Below the pieces are notes generated by a model, which saw only the letters and a list, made by a program, of their open reading frames with translations, was not told the DNA's origin and made no database searches. Shown piece after piece: positions 36,737 through 44,801 of a DNA stretch of 64,000 nt. Origin of the DNA: Rhodospirillaceae bacterium (GTDB taxonomy: Bacteria > Pseudomonadota > Alphaproteobacteria > Reyranellales > Reyranellaceae); NCBI GenBank assembly GCA_009772935.1, contig WOUR01000019.1, positions 1 to 64,000 on the forward strand, in the 5' to 3' direction. The number at the start of each line of letters is the position of its first letter. Positions within the stretch are counted from its first letter, which is position 1. The position numbers and the translations under genes were made by a program.

Positions 36737-38296
36737 ATGTTTGCACTCACCCAGGGACTTCGCCGCGCCGTCCAGACCCGCCCCAACGGTCTTGCCACCT
36801 CCTTCGCCGGTCGCAAGCGCACCTGGCAGCAGAGCGCCGACAGGATCAGCCGGGTGGCCGGCGCGCTTTCCGCACTGGGAGTGCGCCGCGGCGATCGGGT
36901 GGCCATCCTCGCCCTGAATTCGGATCGCTATCTCGAACTGATGTACGCGCTGCCCTGGCTGGGCGCCGTGATGGTGCCGGTCAACACGCGGCTGGCCGCG
37001 CCCGAGATCGAATACATCCTGAACGATTCCGGTGCCGTGGCCCTGTTCATCGACACCGGCATGTCGCACCATTTGACGGAGCTCGAAGGCCTGACGCCGT
37101 CGGTTCGCGAGGTCGTCTGGCTCGACGATCTGGCAAGCCCGGAGGGCATCCTCCGTTACGAGGACCTCACGAGCTACGAGGCGCTGGACGATGCCGGCGC
37201 CCGCGACGACGACCTCGCCGGCCTCTTCTATACCGGTGGCACGACGGGACGTTCCAAGGGCGTGATGCTCACCCACACCAACCTCGTCGTGAACGCCCTG
37301 AACGGCGTGGCCGGGATGGGCTTCGACGCGGACACCGCCTATCTCCATTCAGGCGCGATGTTTCATCTCGCCGACTGCGCCTCGACTTTCGGTGTCACCC
37401 TGTCCGGCGGACGCCACGCCTTCGTGCCGCGCTTCGAGCCCATCGAGGTCCTGCTCACCATCCAGACCGAGAAGGTGACGCATGCGCAGTTCGTGCCGAC
37501 CATGATCAACATGCTGGTGAACCACGAACGCTTCGGCGAGTTCGACATCCGCACTCTCTCCTTCATCCTTTACGGCGCTTCGCCCATGCCCGAGGGCATC
37601 CTGCGCAAGGCGATCGAGCGGATGCCGCAGGTCCGCCTGATGCACGGCTACGGCATGACCGAGGCCGCGCCCATCGTCACCCTGCTCGACCCGCGCTACA
37701 CCGTCCTCGACGGTCCGTTCGCCGGGCGGCTCAAATCGTGCGGCCAGGCGGTGCTCGCCTGCGAGGTCAGGATCGTCGATGCCGACCGGCTGGAAGTGCC
37801 GCGCGGCACGACCGGCGAGCTCGCCGTCCGCGGGGCCAACGTTATGAAGGGCTACTGGAACAAGCCGACCGAGACCGAGGCGGTGCTGGAGGACGGTTGG
37901 TACTATTCCGGCGACGGCGCCACCATGGACGAGGAAGGCTTCGTGTTCATCGTCGACCGGCTGAAGGACATGATCATCTCCGGCGGCGAGAACGTCTATT
38001 CCGCCGAGGTCGAGAATGCGATCTCGACCATGCCGGGCGTCGCCGAGGTGGCGGTGATCGGCATTCCCGACGAACGATGGGGCGAACGGGTTCACGCCAT
38101 CGTCGTCCCCCGGCAGGGCGCCTCGCTGGATGCCGACGACGTGATCGATCATTGCCGAAACCAGATCGCGGGCTACAAATGCCCTCGCAGCGTCGACTTC
38201 CGCGACACGCCCCTGCCCCTGTCCGGCGCCGGCAAGGTCCTGAAGCGCGAGCTGCGCGAACCGTACTGGCAGGGCTTCGGCAAAGGCGTGAACTGA
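36737..38296 (+). CDS. Acyl-CoA synthetase (AMP-forming), first copy
   Basis: This 519-residue ANL-superfamily ligase activates a carboxylic acid with ATP and joins it to CoA. Core motifs are FYTGGTTGRSKGVMLTH (P-loop), GYGMTEAAP, the YSGDGATMDEEGF hinge and DRLKDMIISGGENVY, and the C-terminal catalytic Lys is in GAGKVLKREL. The acid is unknown; relatives are annotated as long-chain fatty-acid or related CoA ligases. Its stop shares one base with the start of a second synthetase. Confidence 0.94.
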   Translation: MFALTQGLRRAVQTRPNGLATSFAGRKRTWQQSADRISRVAGALSALGVRRGDRVAILALNSDRYLELMYALPWLGAVMVPVNTRLAAPEIEYILNDSGAVALFIDTGMSHHLTELEGLTPSVREVVWLDDLASPEGILRYEDLTSYEALDDAGARDDDLAGLFYTGGTTGRSKGVMLTHTNLVVNALNGVAGMGFDADTAYLHSGAMFHLADCASTFGVTLSGGRHAFVPRFEPIEVLLTIQTEKVTHAQFVPTMINMLVNHERFGEFDIRTLSFILYGASPMPEGILRKAIERMPQVRLMHGYGMTEAAPIVTLLDPRYTVLDGPFAGRLKSCGQAVLACEVRIVDADRLEVPRGTTGELAVRGANVMKGYWNKPTETEAVLEDGWYYSGDGATMDEEGFVFIVDRLKDMIISGGENVYSAEVENAISTMPGVAEVAVIGIPDERWGERVHAIVVPRQGASLDADDVIDHCRNQIAGYKCPRSVDFRDTPLPLSGAGKVLKRELREPYWQGFGKGVN

Positions 38297-39828
38297 TGGC
38301 TGCGATTCCCTACTTCGACTGGATTGCCCACCATGCGGGCCGGCGCCCCCGGCAGCTCGCGATCCACGACCTGCAGACAGATCGGAAATTCTCCTACGCC
38401 GACCTCGATGCCCGTATCGGCCGATTGACCTCGGCCCTCGCCGCGAGGGGCATCGCGAGGGGGGACCGGATCGCCCTGCTGGCGCCCAACTGCGCCGAAT
38501 ATTTCGAACTTCAATTCGCCTGCGGGCGGCTGGGCGCGATCATGCTGCCGCTGAACTGGCGGCTCACGGTGCCCGAGTTGGAGTACATCCTGGAGGATGC
38601 CGGTCCGAAGCTGCTGATCCACGACAAGGGCTTTGCGCAGCAGGCCGCCGCCCTGACGAAGAACCTGCTCGAGATCGACCACGACCGGCCCGACAGCGCC
38701 TACGAGCGCGCGCTTGCCGAGGCCGGAGCGGCGCCCGCTCCAGTGCCCCAGACCCACGACGATATCGGCATGGTCATGTACACGTCGGGTACGACCGGGC
38801 ATCCCAAGGGCGCGATCATCACGCACGGCATGGTGTTCTGGAACTGCGTGAACCTCGGCATTCCCGCCCTGATCACGCCCGAGACCGTGCAGCTCGTCGT
38901 GCTGCCGCTGTTCCATACCGGCGGCCTCAACTGCTACGCCAACCCAGTGCTGCATGCCGGCGGCTCGATCTTGATCATGCGCAACTTCGATCCCGGCCAG
39001 GCGCTCGACTGCCTGTCCGATCCGGCGCTCGGCATCACCCACTTCTTCGCGGTGCCCGCGCCCTACCAGTTCATGATGCAGCATCCGAAGTTCGCGGCGG
39101 CCGACCTCTCGCGCCTGCGCATCGCGGGCGTCGGCGGCGCCCCGTGCGCGCTTTCCATCCTCGAGACCTGGACCGCCCGCGGCGTGCCGCTCGTGCAAGG
39201 CTGGGGCATGACCGAGACCAGCCCGGCAGGCACGATGCTCGATGCGGCCGACGCCATCCGCAAGCTGGGATCGGCGGGCAAGGCGCTGCTGCATACCGCG
39301 ATCCGCGTGGTCGACGACCAGGGCAACGACGTGCCGGCAGGCGGCATCGGCGAGCTGCTGATCAAGGGACCCAACATCACGCCGGGCTACTGGAACAATC
39401 CCGAGGCCACCAAGCGGAGCTTCACCGACGACTGGCTGCACACCGGCGATGCGGCGCGGCTCGACGAGGAAGGCTTCGTCTACATCGTCGACCGCTGGAA
39501 GGACATGTACATCTCAGGCGGCGAGAACGTGTATCCCGCCGAGGTCGAGAACGTGCTGTTCCAGATCCCCGCCATCGCCGACGCCGCGATCATCGGCGTG
39601 CCCGACGAGCGCTGGGGCGAGGTCGGCATGGCGATCGTCGTGCGCAAGCACGACCAGGACCTCGCCGAAGGCGACATTATCCAGCACTGCCTCGCCCGCC
39701 TCGCCAAGTTCAAGGTCCCGCAATCCGTGACCTTCGTCGACGCCCTGCCACGCAACGCCACCGGAAAGGTCCTGAAGCGCGAGCTGCGCGTCCAGTTCGT
39801 CGGCCGGGACGCACCGGCGATCAGTTGA
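38296..39828 (+). CDS. Acyl-CoA synthetase (AMP-forming), second copy
   Basis: This is a second ANL ligase of 510 residues, translated directly after the first (TGATG overlap at 38294-38298). Motifs are MYTSGTTGHPKGAIITH, GWGMTETSPAG, HTGDAARLDEEGF, DRWKDMYISGGENVYPAEVE and the catalytic Lys in TGKVLKREL. It differs from the first copy along most of its length, so it is not a recent duplication and probably has a different acid preference. Together they suggest uptake and activation of mixed carboxylic acids. Confidence 0.94.
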   Translation: MAAIPYFDWIAHHAGRRPRQLAIHDLQTDRKFSYADLDARIGRLTSALAARGIARGDRIALLAPNCAEYFELQFACGRLGAIMLPLNWRLTVPELEYILEDAGPKLLIHDKGFAQQAAALTKNLLEIDHDRPDSAYERALAEAGAAPAPVPQTHDDIGMVMYTSGTTGHPKGAIITHGMVFWNCVNLGIPALITPETVQLVVLPLFHTGGLNCYANPVLHAGGSILIMRNFDPGQALDCLSDPALGITHFFAVPAPYQFMMQHPKFAAADLSRLRIAGVGGAPCALSILETWTARGVPLVQGWGMTETSPAGTMLDAADAIRKLGSAGKALLHTAIRVVDDQGNDVPAGGIGELLIKGPNITPGYWNNPEATKRSFTDDWLHTGDAARLDEEGFVYIVDRWKDMYISGGENVYPAEVENVLFQIPAIADAAIIGVPDERWGEVGMAIVVRKHDQDLAEGDIIQHCLARLAKFKVPQSVTFVDALPRNATGKVLKRELRVQFVGRDAPAIS

Positions 39829-39849
39829 GCTGTCCTCCTGACATGACGG

Positions 39850-40203
39850 TCAAACCAGCGGCACGTAGTCGTACTCACCCACGCCTTGCATGATGAGGAA
39901 CGTGAGCGACGAGCTTCCCCCGTTGGTCACGAGGTGCGGCCGCCGCGGCGCGGCGACGAAACTATCGCCCGGCTTCAGGATCACCTCTTCTTTCGGCCCC
40001 TGCAGGAAGAGCAGCATCGTGCCATCGACGACATAGAACGTGTCACTGATGTTGCTGTGAAAGTGCCAGGGCACCTTCTGCGTCGGCGAGAGCTGCAGCT
40101 CGGCGACCCGGAAGCCCGGCCGCTGCAGGTGATAGGCGCGCCGCTCGACCTCGTAGAGGTGGCTGGCGTCCTTCACCGCTTCGAGTGTCTTGGGTGCCGA
40201 CAT
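39850..40203 (-). CDS. Cupin domain-containing protein
   Basis: This 117-residue single cupin barrel carries the first metal-binding motif in WHFHSNISDTFYVVDGTM (two His and an acidic residue) and the second as GDSFVAAPRRPHLVTN. The ATG at 40203 follows a strong AAGGAGGAACGACG. Small cupins can be isomerases, dioxygenases or sugar-binding sensors; no substrate is indicated. It converges with the second acyl-CoA synthetase (21-base gap) and diverges from the GST gene. Confidence 0.88.
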   Translation of the reverse strand: MSAPKTLEAVKDASHLYEVERRAYHLQRPGFRVAELQLSPTQKVPWHFHSNISDTFYVVDGTMLLFLQGPKEEVILKPGDSFVAAPRRPHLVTNGGSSSLTFLIMQGVGEYDYVPLV

Positions 40204-40317
40204 CGTCGTTCCTCCTTGCTGGAGAGCCCGGTCCGGTTTTCGCTGTGCCTCGAACACGTCAAGCCTTAAGAACGGACGCGATCCCGTCAAGAAAACAGTT
40301 CGCTGAAGTAGGATTCC

Positions 40318-40962
40318 ATGCTCACGATCTACGGCGTCTACCGGTCCCGCGCGTCCCGCAACATCTGGCTGGCCGAGGAACTCGGCATCCCGTTCAGGCA
40401 GGTGCCGGTCATCCAGCACTATCGGACGGTGCCCGCCGGCATGCTGCACACCCAGTCACCGGAATTCCTGAAGATCAATCCGAGCGGCCTCATCCCCTCG
40501 ATCGACGATGACGGGCTGGTGCTGCACGAGTCGCTCGCCATCAACCTCTATCTCGCCCGCAAGCATGGCGGCCCGGTCGCCGGTGCGACCGTGGCCGAGG
40601 AAGGCCAGATTGCGATGTGGAGCCTGTGGGCCGCGACCGGCGTGGAGCCGCACGCGATCAACATCCTCTACCATCGCCTGGGCAACCCGCACGGCGCGAA
40701 GGACCCGAAGATCGCCGACGCCGCCGTCGAGGCGCTGAAGGGTCCGTTCGCCGTGCTCGACAAGGCGCTGGCAAAGAGCGGCTGGCTGGTCGGCGACCGC
40801 TTCACCGTGGGCGACCTCAACGCCGCCGAGATCGTGCGCTATGCGCAGCCCGCGCCGGAGCTGTTCGAAACCGCGCCGCGCGTGAAGGCCTGGCTCGCCG
40901 CCTGCCAGGCCCGTCCGGCCTTCAAGAAGATGTGGGCCGCGCGAGACGCCGAGCCGGCCTAG
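40318..40962 (+). CDS. Glutathione S-transferase family protein
   Basis: This 214-residue GST has a thioredoxin-like N-terminal domain ([26 protein letters not shown], with [22 protein letters not shown] forming the glutathione site) and an all-helical C-terminal domain. The [19 protein letters not shown] motif is the conserved N-capping box. It probably conjugates glutathione to an electrophile or acts as a peroxidase. The next gene converges with it after three bases. Confidence 0.92.
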   Translation: MLTIYGVYRSRASRNIWLAEELGIPFRQVPVIQHYRTVPAGMLHTQSPEFLKINPSGLIPSIDDDGLVLHESLAINLYLARKHGGPVAGATVAEEGQIAMWSLWAATGVEPHAINILYHRLGNPHGAKDPKIADAAVEALKGPFAVLDKALAKSGWLVGDRFTVGDLNAAEIVRYAQPAPELFETAPRVKAWLAACQARPAFKKMWAARDAEPA

Positions 40963-40965
40963 GGA

Positions 40966-41481
40966 TCAGCTCTCGGGCGCGGCCTTCAGCGCGGCAAGGC
41001 GCGCCGTGGCGCCCGCGACCGCTTCCGGCGTGAACTTGTCGGGATAGGTCAGCACCAGCTGCTCGCCCGTCATCTCGACCATGCCGTTGGCAACCAGCAA
41101 CTCGAAGGACTCGGGCGGTTCCTTGCTCTTCGCCCAGTCCTCGAGGCAGGCGACAACGCCCTTGCCCTTGAGCTTGAGTCGGGTCCGGCTGGCCCGGGTG
41201 GCGCGACGGTTCTTCTGCGTGAGCAGCTGCTCGTACGCCGCCAGCGTGCGGTAGAAGGCGCGGTCCAGCGGCTCCGACTGGGCAGCGCCTTCGAGCGAGC
41301 AGAGCTGGTCGAAGGCCTCGCGCCAGATATCATCGCGGCCCATGCGCTTGGCGTTCTGCATGAGCGTGCGCAGATGCTCCGGATCGGTGTAGCTGGAGAT
41401 CGGCTTGGTCATCGTCTGCTTGAGGGCGACGGGTGCCTTTTCGACGGGCACGTTCGCACGCTTCGTAGAACGCTTTGCCAC
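40966..41481 (-). CDS. Uncharacterised 171-residue protein
   Basis: I recognise no named domain. The GTG at 41481 is chosen because AGGAG lies seven bases upstream and the start then reads MAKRSTKRAN; an ATG at 41412 (MTKPISSYTDPEHLR) is the alternative. The N-terminus is basic, and the middle is helical with a Lys/Arg-rich patch (QKNRRATRASRTRLKLKGKG). The C-terminal part, FELLVANGMVEMTGEQLVLTYPDKF, looks like a small winged fold. The basic composition fits nucleic-acid binding, but no function can be assigned. Confidence 0.7.
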   Translation of the reverse strand: MAKRSTKRANVPVEKAPVALKQTMTKPISSYTDPEHLRTLMQNAKRMGRDDIWREAFDQLCSLEGAAQSEPLDRAFYRTLAAYEQLLTQKNRRATRASRTRLKLKGKGVVACLEDWAKSKEPPESFELLVANGMVEMTGEQLVLTYPDKFTPEAVAGATARLAALKAAPES

Positions 41482-41529
41482 GGGGCTACTCCTGCACAAA
41501 TGTCCGGCACTGGGTGTGCAAGAAGAATC

Positions 41530-41566
41530 ATCATATCACATTGTTCGACCCGCAACCGGATTGTTC
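41530..41566 (-). promoter_or_regulatory. Possible promoter with two ATTGTTC direct repeats
   Basis: On the plus strand ATTGTTC occurs at 41540-41546 and again at 41560-41566, exactly 20 bases (two helical turns) apart. A TATGAT-like -10 lies at 41530-41535 on the minus strand, upstream of the 171-residue gene, with no clear -35. The repeats would suit an activator that replaces the -35. The rest of 41482-41616 shows nothing else. Confidence 0.35.
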
Positions 41567-41616
41567 ACCTTGCGAAAATGCGGCGTGGAACAGGCGCGCC
41601 GGGCGGGTCGCGACGC

Positions 41617-42072
41617 TCACGCCGCCAACACCAGGCGGTCGTTGGCGACGGCGAAGCCGAAATTCTCGTAGAAGCGCTTGGCCGGCCCCTCGCCCACTAC
41701 GGCCTCGACCTGCACAGCGCGACGCTGGCGCGACCATTCGACGGCGGCCGCCAGGAGACGCCTCCCGACCCGGCGCCCGCGCTGGTCGGCGCGCACGACG
41801 AGATTGTCGACCTCGATGACCTTGTGGGCGCCCATACCCTCCAGCGGCACGAGCCGGGTCATGAGCACGGCAACCGCGAGCACGCCCAGCTCGCTCTGTG
41901 CGACCAGCAAGGTCGTCCCGGGCGTTTCGAGCCATGTCAGCACCTGCGCGCGCGAACTCTCGCCGCCGTCGAGAAGATCGACGAGATCCTCGATATCGCG
42001 CGGCCCCGCCAGCCTCACGCGGATGGCGAGGGGCATCTGGTGCGGTTCAATCTCTGCTTCGATGATCGACAT
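41617..42072 (-). CDS. GNAT family N-acetyltransferase
   Basis: This 151-residue acetyltransferase transfers acetyl from acetyl-CoA to an amine. The acetyl-CoA binding motif A is in VVRADQRGRRVGRRLLAAAVEW, preceded by the beta-strand HKVIEVDNLV. The C-terminal GPAKRFYENFGFAVANDRLVL is the usual motif B. The ATG at 42072 has GGAGG upstream. About 55 bases further upstream lies a terminator preceded by a leader peptide and a consensus promoter, so expression is probably controlled by attenuation. The substrate is unknown. Confidence 0.9.
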   Translation of the reverse strand: MSIIEAEIEPHQMPLAIRVRLAGPRDIEDLVDLLDGGESSRAQVLTWLETPGTTLLVAQSELGVLAVAVLMTRLVPLEGMGAHKVIEVDNLVVRADQRGRRVGRRLLAAAVEWSRQRRAVQVEAVVGEGPAKRFYENFGFAVANDRLVLAA

Positions 42073-42128
42073 GTCGTCCTCCGGTTGCGGGTTCCGCCGC
42101 GGCCCGGAGGCCAAGTCCTAGAACACGA

Positions 42129-42151
42129 AAGCCGCCGGGATGCGGCGGCTT
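42129..42151 (-). terminator. Terminator-like hairpin between leader peptide and GNAT gene
   Basis: On the minus strand AAGCCGCC (42151-42144) pairs with GGCGGCTT (42136-42129) around a seven-base loop and is followed by TCGTGTT, the common alphaproteobacterial style of intrinsic terminator. It lies in the leader of the GNAT gene, so it would cut off that gene unless an alternative fold forms. GGCGGC at 42173-42178, which overlaps the leader-peptide stop codon, is exactly complementary to the left arm and could act as an antiterminator. Confidence 0.7.
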
Positions 42152-42177
42152 CGTTGAGTCATGACCCTTCGCGCCGC

Positions 42178-42228
42178 CTATGTCGGGGGCGTAAAATACC
42201 AAGCGGTGTGGGACAGGGTCTTGAGCAT
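42178..42228 (-). CDS. Putative leader peptide MLKTLSHTAWYFTPPT
   Basis: A 16-codon frame starts at the ATG at 42228, which is where transcription should begin (about seven bases after the -10), so it would be translated as a leaderless message. It holds an aromatic run (WYF) and ends in Pro-Pro-Thr before TAG, features that can slow ribosomes. Its stop codon overlaps the GGCGGC segment complementary to the downstream terminator. The same layout (leaderless start, short peptide, terminator) is known for trpL of Sinorhizobium. The regulatory role is inferred. Confidence 0.6.
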   Translation of the reverse strand: MLKTLSHTAWYFTPPT

Positions 42229-42234
42229 GCAAAA

Positions 42235-42263
42235 CTTATAGATCGAGATTGCGAGTTTGTCAA
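42235..42263 (-). promoter_or_regulatory. Consensus sigma-70 promoter of the GNAT leader
   Basis: On the minus strand TTGACA (42263-42258) and TATAAG (42240-42235) are separated by exactly 17 bases. This is the best housekeeping promoter match in the window. Its predicted start point coincides with the ATG of the leader peptide. Confidence 0.8.
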
Positions 42264-42371
42264 CCTTCACCGCCGCTCAGAATCCGGGAGGTGCGACTTT
42301 CACTTCATTTGTTTCGTTTATTTCGTTCGATTCGTTTATCGGGCATGCCGAGGCATTTTTTCAAAGGCCTG

Positions 42372-42530
42372 TCAGAGCCACCTGGCGAGGTTGACAGAGT
42401 TTACCACATACATGATCAAACCGACTGCGGCAGCCATCAATATCGACACGATGAGTCTCGTCGCGCGCCCCGGCAGCAGTCGCTCCGTCAGTGAAGCGAC
42501 TCCTCCAAGGATGGCGCTGATTGCCCTCAT
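42372..42530 (-). CDS. Possible 52-residue membrane protein
   Basis: This small frame (MRAISAILGGVASLTERLLPG...) begins 15 bases after the stop of the DapA-like gene on the same strand and contains one clear membrane helix (LIVSILMAAAVGLIMYVV). There is no strong ribosome-binding site, so it would rely on readthrough from the gene before it. No family is recognised. The AT-rich stretch of TTCGTTTA-like repeats that follows (about 42300-42350) is probably non-coding. Confidence 0.4.
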   Translation of the reverse strand: MRAISAILGGVASLTERLLPGRATRLIVSILMAAAVGLIMYVVNSVNLARWL

Positions 42531-42545
42531 CCGACGCCCTGATCG

Positions 42546-43487
42546 TCACTCTGCAGCGACCGCCATCGCCTGCTTGAGGCCGGGCATGGTGAAGCCGAGT
42601 CTGTCGAGCTTCTCGATCATGTCGCGGCCGGTCGTCTCGTCGATCTCGACCAGCGGCGGACGGACCGGATTCCAGTGCGGGTCGCTGCCGTAGTGCGCGA
42701 TCACGTACTTCAGCGCCGGGATCATCACATAGCCCTGCATGACGCCGCGGACCTCGTTGATCCAGGTCTGCAGCTTGTCGCCTTCCGGCGTGCCGTAGGC
42801 CTTGATGGTCTCGGCGATCTTGCCCGGATTGATGTTGGCCGTGGCGCTGATGCAGCCGACGCCGCCGGCCTTGAGATTTTCCAGGATCGGCTTCTCGTTG
42901 CCGGAGAAGACGTCGAAGCCGTCCTTGGCGAAGGCGTCGATCATGCTCTTGGTGTGGGGCCAGTCGTCCGACGAGTCCTTCATGCCGGCGATCTGCTTCG
43001 GATAGGCCTTCATCAGGCGCTCGACCAGCTTGTGCGTGATCGGCACGCCCGAGACCCCGGGGATATGATAGAGATAGACGCGCAGGCGGTCGTCGCCGAC
43101 CCGCTGCACGACTTCCGAGTAGAAGCGGAACAGCCCCTCCTCCGGAACGCCCTTGTAGTAGAAGGGCGGCAGCATCAGCACGCCGCCGACGCCGAGCTTC
43201 ACCGCATGCGCGCTCACTTCGGTCGCCTCGGTGATCGAGCAGGCGCCGGTGCCGGGCATCATGCGCGCGGTCGGCACGCCCGAGGCGACGACGGCTTCGA
43301 GCAGGTTCATCCGCTCCTTCGCGGACAGCGAATTCGCTTCCGAGTTGGTGCCGAAGACGGCGAGGCCGCAATCCTGGCTGATCAGCCACTTGCAGTGGGC
43401 GATGAAGCGGCCGACATCCGGCGACAGGTCGCGCTTGAAGGGCGTGACGACGGGCGAAAGAACGCCTTTGATCCGTGCTGCGGCCAT
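42546..43487 (-). CDS. Dihydrodipicolinate synthase/NAL family aldolase
   Basis: This 313-residue TIM-barrel class I aldolase carries the Schiff-base Lys in IAGMKDSSDD and the catalytic Tyr in YLYHIPGVSG. The GTNSEANSLSAKER stretch replaces the GTTGE motif of true DapA, so it is probably not the lysine-pathway enzyme but one acting on a keto-acid sugar or a related compound. It diverges from an FAH-family gene (59 bases between starts), and a shared catabolic role is likely. The ATG at 43487 fits the family start. Confidence 0.9.
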   Translation of the reverse strand: MAAARIKGVLSPVVTPFKRDLSPDVGRFIAHCKWLISQDCGLAVFGTNSEANSLSAKERMNLLEAVVASGVPTARMMPGTGACSITEATEVSAHAVKLGVGGVLMLPPFYYKGVPEEGLFRFYSEVVQRVGDDRLRVYLYHIPGVSGVPITHKLVERLMKAYPKQIAGMKDSSDDWPHTKSMIDAFAKDGFDVFSGNEKPILENLKAGGVGCISATANINPGKIAETIKAYGTPEGDKLQTWINEVRGVMQGYVMIPALKYVIAHYGSDPHWNPVRPPLVEIDETTGRDMIEKLDRLGFTMPGLKQAMAVAAE

Positions 43488-43546
43488 GATCTTATTTCTC
43501 CCGGGAATGGCGCGCCTTTTCTGCAACGAAGCGCCGGAGACGTCCA

Positions 43547-44683
43547 GTGTCACCATCTCTCAGCGAAATCCTGCCCGAGGACGGCACGGCTGGCACGCTG
43601 GTCGGCCGCGTCTGGCGGGCTGGCCATCCGGCGGGGCCTTCGGTCGTCGCGATCCGAAACGACGGCGTGTTCGATCTTTCGGCCACCGTTCCCACGATGG
43701 CCGATCTCTGCAATGCGCCAGATCCCACGGGCCTCGCACGCAGCACGCCGGGCGAGCGGATCGGCACCCTGCAGGACCTCGTGGGCAGCCTGCTCGCCCC
43801 GGTCGACCTGCAGGCGCTCAAGGCCGCGGGCGTCACCTTCGCGGTCAGCCTGCTGGAGCGGCTCATCGAGGAACATGCCAAGGGCGATCCCGCACGTGCC
43901 GAGCAGGTGCGTGGCGAGCTGAACTCGATCATCGGCGCCGATGTCAGCGCGATCAAGCCGGGCTCGCCCGAGGCCGAGGCGCTGAAGAAGACGCTGATGG
44001 CGCGCGGCGCCTGGTCGCCCTACCTCGAAGTCGGTATCGGCCCCTATGCCGAGATCTTCACCAAGGCGCCGCCCATGGCCGCGGTCGGCTACGGCGCCGA
44101 GATCGGCATCCGGCCGGACTCGGACTGGAACAATCCCGAGCCCGAGGTGACGCTGATCGTCGGCGCCAGAGGCACCATCGTCGGTGCGACCCTGGGCAAC
44201 GACGTGAACCTGCGCGACATAGAGGGTCGCAGCGCGCTGCTGCTGGGCATCGCCAAGGACAACAACGCCTCCTGCGCGCTCGGTCCCTTCATCCGCCTGT
44301 TCGACGACACCTTCTCGCTCGACGACGTCCGCCAGGCCAAGGTCGATCTCGAAGTCACCGGACCCGACCAGTTCCGTCTGCGCGGTTCGAGCGACCTCTC
44401 GAAGATCAGCCGCGATCCCACCGACCTCGTGGCGCAGGCGATGAGCGCGCACCAATATCCCGACGGCATGGCGCTGATGACCGGCACGCTGTTCGCGCCC
44501 ACCGAACCGCGCAAGCCCGGCGGCACCGGATTCACGCATATGGTCGGCGACCTGGTCTCGATAAGCTCGCCCAGGCTCGGCACGCTGACCAACAGGGTGG
44601 CCCATTGCGACAAGATCGCGCCGTGGACCTTCGGCACGGGAGCCCTGATGCGAAACCTCGCGGCACGCGGGTTGCTGCGGTAA
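43547..44683 (+). CDS. Fumarylacetoacetate hydrolase family protein
   Basis: This 378-residue FAH-fold protein starts at a GTG. The C-terminal catalytic region is recognisable from GYGAEIGIRPDSDWNNPEPEV (acidic metal ligands), GATLGNDVNLRDIEGRSALLL, and KDNNASCALGPFIRLFD. These enzymes cleave or dehydrate beta-diketo or keto-deoxy acids using Mg. Together with the divergent DapA-type aldolase it suggests breakdown of a sugar acid, as in non-phosphorylated pentose or hexuronate pathways. The substrate itself is not shown. Confidence 0.85.
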   Translation: MSPSLSEILPEDGTAGTLVGRVWRAGHPAGPSVVAIRNDGVFDLSATVPTMADLCNAPDPTGLARSTPGERIGTLQDLVGSLLAPVDLQALKAAGVTFAVSLLERLIEEHAKGDPARAEQVRGELNSIIGADVSAIKPGSPEAEALKKTLMARGAWSPYLEVGIGPYAEIFTKAPPMAAVGYGAEIGIRPDSDWNNPEPEVTLIVGARGTIVGATLGNDVNLRDIEGRSALLLGIAKDNNASCALGPFIRLFDDTFSLDDVRQAKVDLEVTGPDQFRLRGSSDLSKISRDPTDLVAQAMSAHQYPDGMALMTGTLFAPTEPRKPGGTGFTHMVGDLVSISSPRLGTLTNRVAHCDKIAPWTFGTGALMRNLAARGLLR

Positions 44684-44706
44684 AGCCTTCGCACCTTTTC
44701 AATCTC

Positions 44707-44797
44707 CTCTCCCCCGCTTGGGGGAGAGGCAGGGGGAGGGGGTTGCACGCGATCTTCGACGCCCCCTCACCTAACCTCTCCCCCTATCGGGGGAGAG
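44707..44797. repeat. Pair of CTCTCCCCC/GGGGGAGAG hairpins
   Basis: Two nine-base perfect stems, at 44707-44728 (loop GCTT) and 44776-44797 (loop TATC), flank a purine-rich stretch whose complement recurs as CCCCCTCACCTAACC. The arms of the two hairpins can also pair with each other. This is the look of a dispersed intergenic element; it sits between the FAH gene and the amidase gene, touching the latter's start, where the GGGGGAGAGG also supplies a ribosome-binding site. Confidence 0.75.
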
Positions 44798-44801
44798 GGA
44801 C

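Noticed and set aside
36649..38295. An extended frame upstream of the second acyl-CoA synthetase
   Set aside because: It runs out of frame through the first synthetase; the true start is the ATG at 38296 overlapping the preceding stop.
42345..42367. ATGC-CGAG-GCAT followed by six Ts as a plus-strand terminator
   Set aside because: The stem is only four bases and no plus-strand gene ends nearby.
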